NCBI GenBank assembly: GCA_026389655.1
Contig: JAPLHL010000323.1
Span: 1-13,576 of the forward strand
From: Chloroflexota bacterium
GTDB lineage: Bacteria; Chloroflexota; Dehalococcoidia; GIF9; UBA5629
Length of the DNA stretch: 13,576 bases
Direction: 5' to 3'
Of the stretch, positions 1 through 7,600 are shown piece by piece. The notes below the pieces were generated by a model, which was not told where the DNA came from, ran no database searches, and saw only the letters and a list, made by a program, of their open reading frames with translations. A program made the position numbers and the translations under genes. Position 1 is the first letter of the stretch. Each line of letters begins with the position of its first letter.

Positions 1-326
1 GCCTGATCCCAGTGTACATTATTATCGGAGGTGGCTTCTTTATAACCTGCAAATATTTTTGACTTTCCCGCTGCCAACACCGGAACCATTCCCGAATGAT
101 CAATATGAAAATGAGTTATGAAAGCATCGGTTGAATTAACATCAATACCCACCTCTTTAAAATGGGCCAGAAACATATCGTTACATGGAGGGTAATTTAC
201 TGTAGTGTCTACTATAAGTGATCTGTCTTTCCCCTTAATTAAATAGCTATTGATGGAAAGCAGCATGCTTCCCATCGGTAGCGGTATCTCCAATTTATAA
301 CATCCGGGTAAGACCTCGGTAATCAT
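1..326 (-). CDS. MBL-fold metallo-hydrolase, N-terminal part (cut by window edge)
   Basis: Reading the minus strand from an ATG at 326 gives 108 residues that stay open to the window edge. The metallo-beta-lactamase zinc motif HxHxDH is present as THFHIDHSG (His72, His74, Asp76, His77), preceded by a typical beta-strand pair ending in LIVDTT at about 37-42. This is the N-terminal third of a Zn-dependent hydrolase; the remaining metal ligands lie outside the window. The superfamily includes thioesterases, lactonases and glyoxalase II-like enzymes, and the substrate cannot be told from this part. No convincing Shine-Dalgarno precedes the ATG. It lies 18 nt downstream of the DUF35 remnant on the same strand, so the two may once have shared a transcript. 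The fold is well supported, the specific function is not. Confidence 0.85.
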   Translation of the reverse strand, partial: MITEVLPGCYKLEIPLPMGSMLLSINSYLIKGKDRSLIVDTTVNYPPCNDMFLAHFKEVGIDVNSTDAFITHFHIDHSGMVPVLAAGKSKIFAGYKEATSDNNVHWDQ

Positions 327-344
327 CTATATAAAGCCAGTCAT

Positions 345-506
345 TTAATCGGGATTTACAGCATCATCTGGCACTATAGCAAAATCACGGATTTGGCCAA
401 TACATTGATTTTTTTCCTTAAACACAGCTTTAACCCGCATCCCGACTTTTATGTGTTTTATTTCCCATTTTCCAGGTAATTCTAATAAAGTAAATTCTTC
501 AGCCAT
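345..506 (-). pseudogene. DUF35 OB-fold protein, C-terminal remnant
   Basis: From an ATG at 506 the minus strand encodes 53 residues ending at a TAA (345-347). The stretch VGMRVKAVFKEK followed by GQIRDFAIVP matches the last strands of the DUF35 OB-fold domain (usual form: IGMRVKAVF...G.I.DF). This domain belongs to small acyl-CoA-associated proteins that pair with thiolases. A normal member has about 130 residues with an N-terminal zinc ribbon of four cysteines; here both the ribbon and the first half of the OB fold are missing. The frame continues a few plausible codons upstream of the ATG and then meets an in-frame TAG. I read it as a truncated leftover rather than a working gene. A short functional peptide cannot be excluded. 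Confidence 0.5.
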
Positions 507-517
507 ATCTACTGTCG

Positions 518-618
518 CCTGATGAAGTTCAGTTTGGTTCAGACCCTAATACCATGGCAGTCTGAAATTGCGCCAATCCCGTACGCCAAATCGGTTAGAC
601 TATTCTAACTTCATCAGG
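518..618. repeat. Inverted repeats in the divergent region beside the Lrp/AsnC gene
   Basis: A perfect 12-bp inverted repeat (CCTGATGAAGTT at 518-529, AACTTCATCAGG at 607-618) brackets 77 bases. Inside it sits a second perfect 7-bp inverted repeat, TTCAGAC (538-544) and GTCTGAA (560-566). The region separates the minus-strand DUF35 remnant from the plus-strand regulator gene at 678. Lrp/AsnC proteins often bind dyad sites next to their own genes, so an operator is possible, but that is inference. There is no poly-T tract suggesting a terminator, and I saw no clear sigma-70 promoter pair for the regulator here. Confidence 0.4.
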
Positions 619-677
619 ATAAATGTCAATGCTTTTGGCCATAACGTTGTATATTTAGGTCGTTTTGTGATATATTT

Positions 678-1145
678 ATGCTCATTATGAACAAAGATAC
701 AGACAATATAGACATTATAAACGAAAAGCTTATTCAGTTTCTTGAACAGGATGCGACCCAGAGCAGCCAGCGGCTTGGCGGGAAATTAGGTATAAGCGCC
801 ACCACCGTAAGGCGTAGAATCCGCGACCTAAAAAAAAGAGGGATATTACATCTTGTAGGTATAGTAGACGCCGAAAAAGCGAACTATATGCTGCCTATTA
901 TCTTTTTAGTAGATGCCGAGTACAGTAAAATAGACAGTGTGGGTAAAGCATTAGCCAGGTACCCCCAGGTCAGATTGCTTTCACGCTATACCGGAAGGTA
1001 TCCGCTGATAGCAACTGCCGTCTTTAAAAAGAACACGGAGATATCAGATTTTTTAGAGAACGTCTCGAAAACTGTGCCAGGTTTGACGCAAATTGAAACG
1101 CTCGTATGTCTGCGTCCCATAAAAGGCGGTTTTAGCATCATCTAG
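678..1145 (+). CDS. Lrp/AsnC family transcriptional regulator
   Basis: The 155-residue protein has the usual length and order of the family. An N-terminal winged helix-turn-helix spans about 12-60, with recognition helix around LGISATTVRRRIRDLKKRGI. A RAM (ligand-binding/oligomerisation) domain spans about 68-150, with the conserved turn TGRYPLIA near 105-112. Such proteins sense amino acids or other small metabolites as dimers or octamers and usually control neighbouring genes. A second ATG at 687 is an equally possible start; neither has a clear Shine-Dalgarno, so the transcript may be leaderless. It diverges from the DUF35 remnant and MBL hydrolase, which are possible targets, and converges on a DUF2284 fragment. 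The effector is not predictable from sequence. Confidence 0.88.
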   Translation: MLIMNKDTDNIDIINEKLIQFLEQDATQSSQRLGGKLGISATTVRRRIRDLKKRGILHLVGIVDAEKANYMLPIIFLVDAEYSKIDSVGKALARYPQVRLLSRYTGRYPLIATAVFKKNTEISDFLENVSKTVPGLTQIETLVCLRPIKGGFSII

Positions 1146-1173
1146 GTGTAAAAGCTTTTTCCCTTTTAATGGC

Positions 1174-1425
1174 TCAGAAAAGGATACAACCGGTCCAGGT
1201 TACCTTGTCCTTGTAGAACTTATGGCCAAGCCCGAACCTGTGCAGAAGTTCCAGGACATCAACGGCTATGGCTTCCAGAGAAGTTCTTGTCTTATCGGGA
1301 TATGGACAGGGTTCATTTATTCCAGCTCTACACATTTCACATAGTCCGCATCTGCCGCCAATCATTCCCGACATTTTCTTTGTTCCTTCCGCGTAGTCAA
1401 CAAAAGCCTGTTTTGTGTGATGTGA
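1174..1425 (-). pseudogene. DUF2284 metal-binding protein, C-terminal fragment
   Basis: The frame is open on the minus strand from about 1425 to a TGA at 1174-1176. It carries the cysteine cluster of the DUF2284 'predicted metal-binding protein' family: CGLCEMC, then a further Cys in the PCPYP segment, followed by the characteristic RTSLEAIAVDV and an ending WTGCILF. Family members are usually over 150 residues; only about the last 80 remain, and the frame meets a TAA (1426-1428) exactly where similarity to a serine recombinase begins on the other strand. The first in-frame ATG is at 1374, but recognisable residues (QAFVDYAEG) lie upstream of it, which shows 5' truncation. I infer a rearrangement cut the gene. 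The cluster may bind a metal or Fe-S centre; no enzyme activity can be assigned. Confidence 0.6.
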
Positions 1426-1427
1426 TT

Positions 1428-1895
1428 AATCGTATTGCACCACTTCATTGCGCAGGCAAGGTTACCCTGGACGATCTGTCTCCGAGGATAAAACAACTCA
1501 AAGAACAAAAGGTTAAATCGGAGTCCCAGAAATGGGAACTGGAATGGCAGATGAAAGCCAGAAAAGTTGAGCTGGCAGATTTAGAAACGGTAACCCAGTA
1601 TGTCAATGAGTTACGTGATCTACTTAACGAGAGTTCGATTGCTGAGAGAAAATCTTTTATCAAAAGCTTTGTTAAAGAAATAGTTGTGACAGGTGATAAG
1701 GCAGAATTAAAGTACACAATACCTTTATCAAAAGAAGGACCGCTGGAAGAGAGCCTGGGAGTTCCCCACATTGTACGCTATGGTGGACCTGACGAGATTC
1801 GAACTCGTGACCTCCTGAATGCAAATCAGGCGCTCTCCCAATTGAGCTACAGGCCCGTGAGACCCTATATTATACAAAGTGCGACCAGGAGTTAA
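1428..1895 (+). pseudogene. Large serine recombinase, C-terminal fragment running into tRNA-Ala
   Basis: From roughly 1428 the plus-strand frame matches the C-terminal part of large serine site-specific recombinases. It has a GKVTLDDLSPRIKQLK segment, a charged coiled coil of about 50 residues, then ERKSFIKSFVKEIVV, a YTIPL strand and GVPHIVRYGGP. The catalytic N-terminal domain (resolvase fold with the active serine) and the zinc ribbon are absent, so it cannot recombine DNA. After GGP the frame translates the tRNA-Ala gene on the opposite strand, giving the familiar IRTRDLLNANQALSQLSYRP tail seen when a recombinase gene ends across its tRNA attachment site; the stop is at 1893-1895. The frame is also open further upstream (to 1287), but there it only mirrors the DUF2284 fragment. 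The exact junction, about 1417-1450, is uncertain. Confidence 0.65.
1781..1856 (-). tRNA. tRNA-Ala (anticodon TGC)
   Basis: The minus strand folds into a complete 76-nt cloverleaf with encoded CCA. The acceptor stem is GGGCCTG/CAGGTCC, containing the G3:U70 pair that is the alanine identity element. The D arm is GCTC/GAGC, the anticodon stem CCTGA/TCAGG has loop TTTGCAT (anticodon at 1821-1823 on the plus strand), and the T arm is ACGAG/CTCGT with loop TTCGAAT. The discriminator base is A and CCA occupies 1781-1783. The gene looks intact although a recombinase frame crosses it antisense. It is likely the attachment site used by the element whose remnant lies at its 3' side. Confidence 0.97.
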
Positions 1896-1898
1896 CAA
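1869..1898 (-). promoter_or_regulatory. sigma-70 type promoter of tRNA-Ala
   Basis: On the minus strand a perfect -10 box TATAAT (1869-1874) is preceded by TTGTTA (1893-1898) at an 18-bp spacing. The -10 lies 12 nt upstream of the mature tRNA 5' end at 1856, giving a very short leader. It sits immediately downstream of the flavin reductase stop codon. Confidence 0.7.
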
Positions 1899-1904
1899 CC
1901 CGTA

Positions 1905-2465
1905 CTATTTATAACCCTTGCCGACACTCCAGGCGGTACCCAGCTTCTTACCTATGCTCCAGTAGCTGTTGTCACTCATTGAGAATATCAGCAGATCCAG
2001 TTTGGCCAGGTCAGGCATCTTCCCATCCATATATTGATCGTCGCAATATGTTGCCACGATCTCCCCCAGGAACGCATTGTCCGCACCCAGTTCGATGTTT
2101 TGCAGCAGCCTGCACTCCATAGTCAGGGGGCACTCCTCGATCATGGGCGCCTTATCCAGCTTACCGTAAAAGACTTTAAATACACCGGACTTGTCCACCT
2201 TATGACCTGATACAAGCCCGCAATAGTCCGTTGCTTTCATCATCGAAGTCGATGGAAGATTGACGCTGAAAACGCCGTTTTCAACCATCCCGGCACAAGT
2301 AAAATGCCGCTTACTAAGCCCCAACGATATGATGGGCGGATTAATATTTACTATCCCGGCAAATGCAGCCGGCATAAAATTGGCCTTCCCATCCTTAATG
2401 GCGCCTACTAGAACAATCGGCATGGGATACAGGTGACATCCGTTTTTTATCTCTTTCTTCGCCAC
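1905..2465 (-). CDS. Flavin reductase-like FMN-binding protein
   Basis: The 186-residue product matches the flavin reductase / DIM6-NTAB split-barrel fold. An early KNGCHLYPMPIVLVGA strand leads into NFMPAAFAGIVNINPPIISLGLSKRHFT (about 29-56), the FMN-binding part in this family, and then NGVFSVNLPS at 63-72. Members reduce flavins with NAD(P)H or act as FMN-bound redox proteins. I chose a GTG start at 2465: it overlaps the nitroreductase stop by one base (TAGTG) and has GGAG about 8 nt upstream, whereas the longer frame from 2513 would run inside the nitroreductase. The overlap implies translational coupling and a shared function, perhaps flavin supply or a joint reduction step. The substrate is not predictable. 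A tRNA-Ala promoter lies directly downstream. Confidence 0.85.
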   Translation of the reverse strand: MAKKEIKNGCHLYPMPIVLVGAIKDGKANFMPAAFAGIVNINPPIISLGLSKRHFTCAGMVENGVFSVNLPSTSMMKATDYCGLVSGHKVDKSGVFKVFYGKLDKAPMIEECPLTMECRLLQNIELGADNAFLGEIVATYCDDQYMDGKMPDLAKLDLLIFSMSDNSYWSIGKKLGTAWSVGKGYK

Positions 2466-3016
2466 TATTTCTTCTCCTTCCCTTCTGTTGTATTGATCTT
2501 GTGCCCCATCCACCGTTCGTAATGAACACGCTCAGGCTTAAACCTGTCCTCCTGCGGCAACTTCTCGCCCGGATAGCCGATGGATACAAGTGCAATAGGA
2601 TTGACCTGAGACGGGATGCCCAGCAGACGCCTGATCGCATCTATACGCGCCTCGACCGGGTAAATGCCTACCCAGACTGCGCCCAGGCCCATCGCATGGG
2701 CAGCCAGCAAAATGTTCATGGTCGCAGCGGAGCAATCCAGCGGACCGCGCCCCGAATATACTTCCAGTGCAGTATCCTCACAGACCAGTATGGCCAGCGC
2801 CGCCTGTTTCAACATATGGGAATGTGCATGAAAAAGTGGTATCTGGTTGAGCGCAAAGCGTTCCCTGATGATGATAAATTGCCACGGCTGTTCATTGGCG
2901 GCCGAAGGGGCCGACATGGCTGCCTGCATCAACTGCTGTACTACATCATCTGAAACCGGTTTATCCGAATATTTCCTAACGCTCCTGCGCGTAAGTATCG
3001 CTTCCAGGGTATCCAT
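2465..3016 (-). CDS. Nitroreductase family FMN oxidoreductase
   Basis: The 183-residue protein has the compact nitroreductase fold. It has the FMN-phosphate motif RRSVRKY at 10-16, the flavin-contacting SAPSAANEQPW at 35-45 and the late GLGAVWVGIYP at 110-120. Such enzymes use FMN and NAD(P)H to reduce nitro groups, quinones, enones or other electrophiles, usually as dimers. I prefer the ATG at 3016 over the GTG at 3019 because GAGG then lies 7 nt upstream. It is 26 nt downstream of the GH10 gene and overlaps the flavin reductase gene by one base, so the three are probably co-transcribed. The length is normal for the small nitroreductases. The family is very secure, the substrate unknown. Confidence 0.93.
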   Translation of the reverse strand: MDTLEAILTRRSVRKYSDKPVSDDVVQQLMQAAMSAPSAANEQPWQFIIIRERFALNQIPLFHAHSHMLKQAALAILVCEDTALEVYSGRGPLDCSAATMNILLAAHAMGLGAVWVGIYPVEARIDAIRRLLGIPSQVNPIALVSIGYPGEKLPQEDRFKPERVHYERWMGHKINTTEGKEKK

Positions 3017-3042
3017 CACTTCACCTCTAGCTACAAAACGTG

Positions 3043-4521
3043 CTATATTCTTCTTTTTATTTTCGCCACCAGGTTAAGTATAAGGGCTATTATCACTATT
3101 ACTACCGCGGCTACGATATACGGCCAGACCAATTCGTACAGCGGTGTAGGAGGTTTCTGCTGATAGCCGGTCAATTGGATTTTTATTTTGTTGTCCAAAC
3201 CTTTGGCAGCGTGAATGCTGGCCTCAACTGTTTTACCTTCCTTTTCAACCGTCAACTTGTAATTGCCGTAAAAACCTCTGAAAACAGCGCCGCCGTTATC
3301 ATTTGTGTAAACGTTACCAAAGCTCCACCAGTCGCTACGTATAAGCTTGAGCAATTTGTTATATGCGGGTTTTTTAGTCATGTCAGTGCGCAGCAAGCCT
3401 GCAGGAGCCCCCTGCCAGGCTCCAAGGTCCGAAAAATCCCACCAGGTAATGGCCTGCACCGATGGATGGCTAAAGAGAAGCGTATAGAATTTTTCCACAT
3501 AATCGGCCTGCGCTGCCTCACCTTCCGTAGTAGAAGGCCATTGTGCAGGCACCGCCGTGCCTATTCCCGTATTATAAACGCCGCTTAATACTGTTACTTC
3601 TGTGAAATGGATTGGAACATCGAAATCCTCAAAACGGTCACAGATGTCCCATACCTGGTAAAGCGGCCAGTTGCCGCGGTGCATGTGCGATTGTATACCT
3701 ATCGCGTCAAATTTCCCCTTCTGCCGCAGTATGTTCTGCAGCAAATCGCGGTAATCCTGGTCAGTACGGTAGTCATTTATTATCATTGTGGCCTTGGGAC
3801 AACCTGACCTGGCCCACCCGAGGGCATCCGCACAGGCTACGGCAGGAGTCCGGGTATTCAGCCAACTGCCAAGCTGATTATTCACGCGCTGCCCGCTGAT
3901 CGGTTCATCGACGACCGTCCAGTAATCCACCAACCCGCAAAAAGCATCGGTTATCCCTTTAAGACGCTTCTCCAGCGAATTTTGCATGTCCTGAGATGAG
4001 GGGGGCGCCCAGGAAGGCACCGCACTGGCCGAGATCAGCGGTTGTCCCTGTGTGACTATGGCGCGCTTTCTCGACCAATCCGCCATTGCTCTCAGCGCCT
4101 GCTCATTCGTTGTGCCCTCTTTAGTTTCATACTGGTCCCAGTAGAACGGCAAAGTGCCGAAGTTAAATAGCGCCGTATAGGCATTAGCCCAATCCTGGTT
4201 GACGGCATTGGGGCCGTTTTGCCCCAGGGGTGCGAGGTTGGATCCGAAAAGAAAATCGTGGCTTTGCTGTTCGAAATATATCCTGGCGCCCCTTACAGCA
4301 GTACCGTTATCATCGACTACCTGTACCGTGACGTCACCTTTCCGTATTTTCTCGATCCTGTCTTTAGCGCCGTTCATAATGAACCATTCTCGTGTGTTGT
4401 TCCAGGCCTGTGTCAAAGTAATAGATAAATCGCCCCCGCCCTGTTGACAGGCTACAGAAGGCAATAAAAGCGCTGACGCAATGACCACCAAAACCGCTAT
4501 ATGAAGTCTTTTTTGATTCAT
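3043..4521 (-). CDS. Membrane-anchored GH10-like glycoside hydrolase (endo-xylanase family)
   Basis: This 492-residue protein starts with a signal peptide (hydrophobic 8-24, ending SVAC, possibly an imperfect lipobox with Cys25). A small beta domain at about 62-86 (VTVQVVDDNGTAVRGARI) is followed by a GH10-type barrel opening with HDFLFGSNLA (88-97). The likely acid/base is Glu206 in YWTVVDEPI and the likely nucleophile Glu308 in PIHFTEVTVL, both at the expected strand ends. WWDFSD near 360-365 and LLRTDMTKKPAYNKLLKLI at 376-394 match the family's C-terminal end. A transmembrane helix at about 464-486 and basic KIKRRI tail anchor it outside the membrane. Known GH10 enzymes cut beta-1,4-xylan. 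The canonical WDVVNE is VVDEP here, so another beta-glycan is possible. The ATG has AGGGG six nt upstream. It is first in the cluster with the nitroreductase. Confidence 0.85.
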   Translation of the reverse strand: MNQKRLHIAVLVVIASALLLPSVACQQGGGDLSITLTQAWNNTREWFIMNGAKDRIEKIRKGDVTVQVVDDNGTAVRGARIYFEQQSHDFLFGSNLAPLGQNGPNAVNQDWANAYTALFNFGTLPFYWDQYETKEGTTNEQALRAMADWSRKRAIVTQGQPLISASAVPSWAPPSSQDMQNSLEKRLKGITDAFCGLVDYWTVVDEPISGQRVNNQLGSWLNTRTPAVACADALGWARSGCPKATMIINDYRTDQDYRDLLQNILRQKGKFDAIGIQSHMHRGNWPLYQVWDICDRFEDFDVPIHFTEVTVLSGVYNTGIGTAVPAQWPSTTEGEAAQADYVEKFYTLLFSHPSVQAITWWDFSDLGAWQGAPAGLLRTDMTKKPAYNKLLKLIRSDWWSFGNVYTNDNGGAVFRGFYGNYKLTVEKEGKTVEASIHAAKGLDNKIKIQLTGYQQKPPTPLYELVWPYIVAAVVIVIIALILNLVAKIKRRI

Positions 4522-4552
4522 ATTTTCCCCTGCATATCCATAAATTTCGTAT

Positions 4553-4561
4553 ATTCTAGCA
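4553..4561 (-). promoter_or_regulatory. Extended -10 element, candidate promoter of the GH10 cluster
   Basis: The minus strand reads TGCTAGAAT here, an extended -10 box (TGn plus TAGAAT) about 32 nt upstream of the GH10 start codon. No good -35 hexamer is visible at 16-18 bp, which is common for extended -10 promoters. The rest of the 178-nt divergent region (4522-4699) shows no clear plus-strand promoter and no other feature. Confidence 0.4.
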
Positions 4562-4699
4562 CACGGGCCAAACAGCCAGTTACCGCCGCCAGGGCTACTG
4601 TCATAAACTTGTGACTTTAATCATTTTATTCATTTCACAGTATTGTTACCATTTGGATAGTTTGAGGATTTTCATGTCTATCTGTTAACGGAGGATGAT

Positions 4700-7600
4700 A
4701 TGAGTGGACTTAGCCACGGTGCCAAAGCCTACCTTCAAGGCAAATTCGGAAACAGGGCCAATTTTAATCAGTCTGAACGCGTATTATACAGCCATGACAT
4801 TGCGGCCATGCCCGGACTTCTTAAGCCGCTTGTTGGTAATACGGTACCGGACGTGGTGGTGCAACCCGTATCTGAAGATGAACTGGTGGAACTGGTAATA
4901 TGGGCCAACCAAAACGGCATCAAACTTACCCCGCGGGCTAAGGCATCTTCAGGTTACGGAGGCGTGGTACCCATAAAAAGGGGAATAGTGGTGGATTTTT
5001 ACCGCATGAACCGCCTTCTAAGCATAGATAAGCCGGCAATGACAGCCAGGGTCCAGGCCGGGATCGTCTGGGACAAAATGGACAGGGAACTGGGGAAACA
5101 GGGGCTTACTTTAAGGCTATACCCCACGAGCTACCCTTCATCGACTCCCGGCGGATGGCTGGCGCAGGGCGGGGCCGGGATTGGCTCCTATGAGGCCGGC
5201 TGGTTTAAAGATAATGTGATCAGCGCACGTGTCGTATTGCCTTCAGGGGAAATAAAAGAATTCAGCGGCGCCGACCTGGATCTCATATCCGATGCGGAAG
5301 GCATAACCGGCTTTATCAGCGAAATGGTCATAAAGATACAGTCTAAAGAAGAGCTGAAAATAGTATCCATAGGATGTCCCGACGCACATGATTTACAGCG
5401 TTTTGTCCAATCTGTGGTAGACCACAAGCTGCCTGTCTGGTCAATCATTTTCATTAATCCCAAGATGGCCGAACTCAAGAACAAAGCGCCGTTGATGGAG
5501 CATCTCGGACATCCTGCAGAAGAAAGGGTGCTGCTGCCCGCCTCTTATATCGCTACCCTGGCCATCAGGGAGCGGGATGCTGAGCAGGTAATGGGCCGGC
5601 TGCCCGAACTCCTGAAACCCTGCCAGGGAGAAGTGCTGAGCGACAGGATAGCGGAGCACGAGTGGAAGAACCGCTTTAAGCTCATGGTGGTCAAAAGGTT
5701 GGGGCCGAGCCTTGTACCGGCCGAGGTGATAGTGCCCCTTGAAGCTCTGGGCGATGTGATGGTGGAAATTGAGAATAAAGTGGACCAGCCGGTAGTAAAA
5801 GAGGGAGTTATTATACGTGAGGGCCTTAACGGCAAACCTGAAGTGGTCATACTGGGTTTCATTCCCAGCGACCAGCGCAAATTCAGCTATAACTTCGTCT
5901 TCAGCCTGTCTATGACCATTATGAAAATCGTCAGAAAACATGGTGGGCGTCCCTATGCCACCGGCCTTTATTTCACCTCGAAAGCCCGTGAGGTCCTGGG
6001 CGATTCCCGCTTTAAGAAATTGAGGGATTTCAAGAAAAAAATCGACCCGAAGAATATCCTCAATCCGGGCAAGGTGCTTGGCGGCAACTACATCGGAGGG
6101 TTTATAGGAATAGCTGAGGCGTTGGAGCCATTGATACGTCCCTTCGGCAACTACGTTATCACCCAGGTGGCAGAACGACCTGCCAAACCCGTTAAGGACA
6201 TACCGGGGGATGTCGCATGGTATGCCTATGCCTGCTCGCAGTGCGGATACTGCGTGGAGGAATGTGATCAGTTCTACGGCAGGGGATGGGAAAGCCAGTC
6301 GCCGCGCGGCAAATGGTACTGGCTGCGCGAGTATATGGAGGGCAGGCAGAAATGGGACCAGTTCATGGTGGATACCATGCTCGTCTGTACTACCTGCGAG
6401 ATGTGCAACCGACGGTGTTCGGCCTCGCTACCCATAGAACAGTCATGGATGAAGCTGCGCGGCAAACTGATCGATGAGGAAAAGAGGATGACCTTCCCTC
6501 CCTTCGAGATGATGGCAGAAGCTACACGTAAGGAAGGGGATATCTGGGCAGGCTACAGGCACGACCGTTCCAGGTGGTTCCCGGAGGACCTTAAATCCAA
6601 ACACGGCCAGGGGATCAAGGCCCCAAATGTATATTTCGCAGGCTGCACCGCAAGTTACGTTGAGAACGATATAGGTATGGCCAGCGTTAAGCTGCTTGAT
6701 GAAGCGGGCGTGGACTTCACCTATCTCGGGGAGAGGGAGAACTGCTGTGGTACGCCCATGCTCGTGGCAGGTAAATGGGATGTCTTTGCAGAGGTTTTGA
6801 AGAATAATATAGCCGCAGTAATAACTTCCGGTGCAGATACTGTGATAACTTCCTGCCCGGCCTGTGACATGATGTGGCGGCATACCTATCCGGTCTGGGC
6901 TAAAAAGCTCGGTATTGATTTCGATATAAAGGTAAAACACTATAGCGAAGTAGTGTCCGAAAAAATAAGGGCGGGCCAGTTCAAGTTTCCCGACAGGGGA
7001 AAGGAACCCATAACCGTGACGTGGCATGATTCATGTCATATAGGCCGCGTTTCCGGCGTTTACGAGGAGCCGCGGGAGTTGATCAAGGCATTGCCCAATG
7101 TGAAGCTCGTGGAGATGGCTTACAACAGGGAGGAGGCCCATTGCTGCGGCAGCGTGCTGACGCTTATTAAAGACCCTCCCATCGCCGCAGATATAGGCAA
7201 GGTGCGTATGGATGAAGCCCGGGAAGCTGGGGCACAGAAGGTGCTGGCGTTATGCCCCTGCTGCGAGTTCCAATTGCGTGTCAGCGCGGACAAGAAGAAG
7301 CTGGACATGGAAGTGGTTGACCTGGCCCGTTTCTGCTGCTCGCGGATGGGCTACGACTTCCCCGATCCAAACCCCGAAGTTAAAAAACAGTGGGCGGTCT
7401 TCGAGGCCATGATCAACCTGATGACACCGCAGGGCTTCGCCAATCTTATGGGCAAAATGTGGCCGGAGATGATAAATGCCATGCCGTTTGGCATGGGAGG
7501 GATGATGAGCGCTATGGGCAAGATACCCGGTGCTCTCCATCTCATGAAACCGATGTTCCCCATACTCTTTCCGAGATTGCTGCCCATGATGATGCCCAAA

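Noticed and set aside
601..660. Minus-strand peptide starting MAKSIDIYPDEV, resembling a motif of acyl-CoA synthetases
   Set aside because: Only 15 codons before a stop and no other synthetase motif nearby; chance similarity is more likely.
1149..1158. AAAAGCTTTT palindrome after the Lrp/AsnC gene as a terminator
   Set aside because: Too short and weak a stem with no loop; not convincing.
1287..1430. Upstream part of the plus-strand frame that ends as the recombinase remnant
   Set aside because: It lies antisense to clear DUF2284 coding sequence and has no resolvase or zinc-ribbon motif; only the part after about 1428 is recombinase-like.
1784..1895. Protein-like sequence IRTRDLLNANQALSQLSYRP taken as a conserved domain
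   Set aside because: It is the antisense translation of the tRNA-Ala gene; its conservation in databases comes from the tRNA, not from protein function.
2501..2953. Plus-strand frame opposite the nitroreductase gene
   Set aside because: Shadow of a well-supported gene; no recognisable motif.
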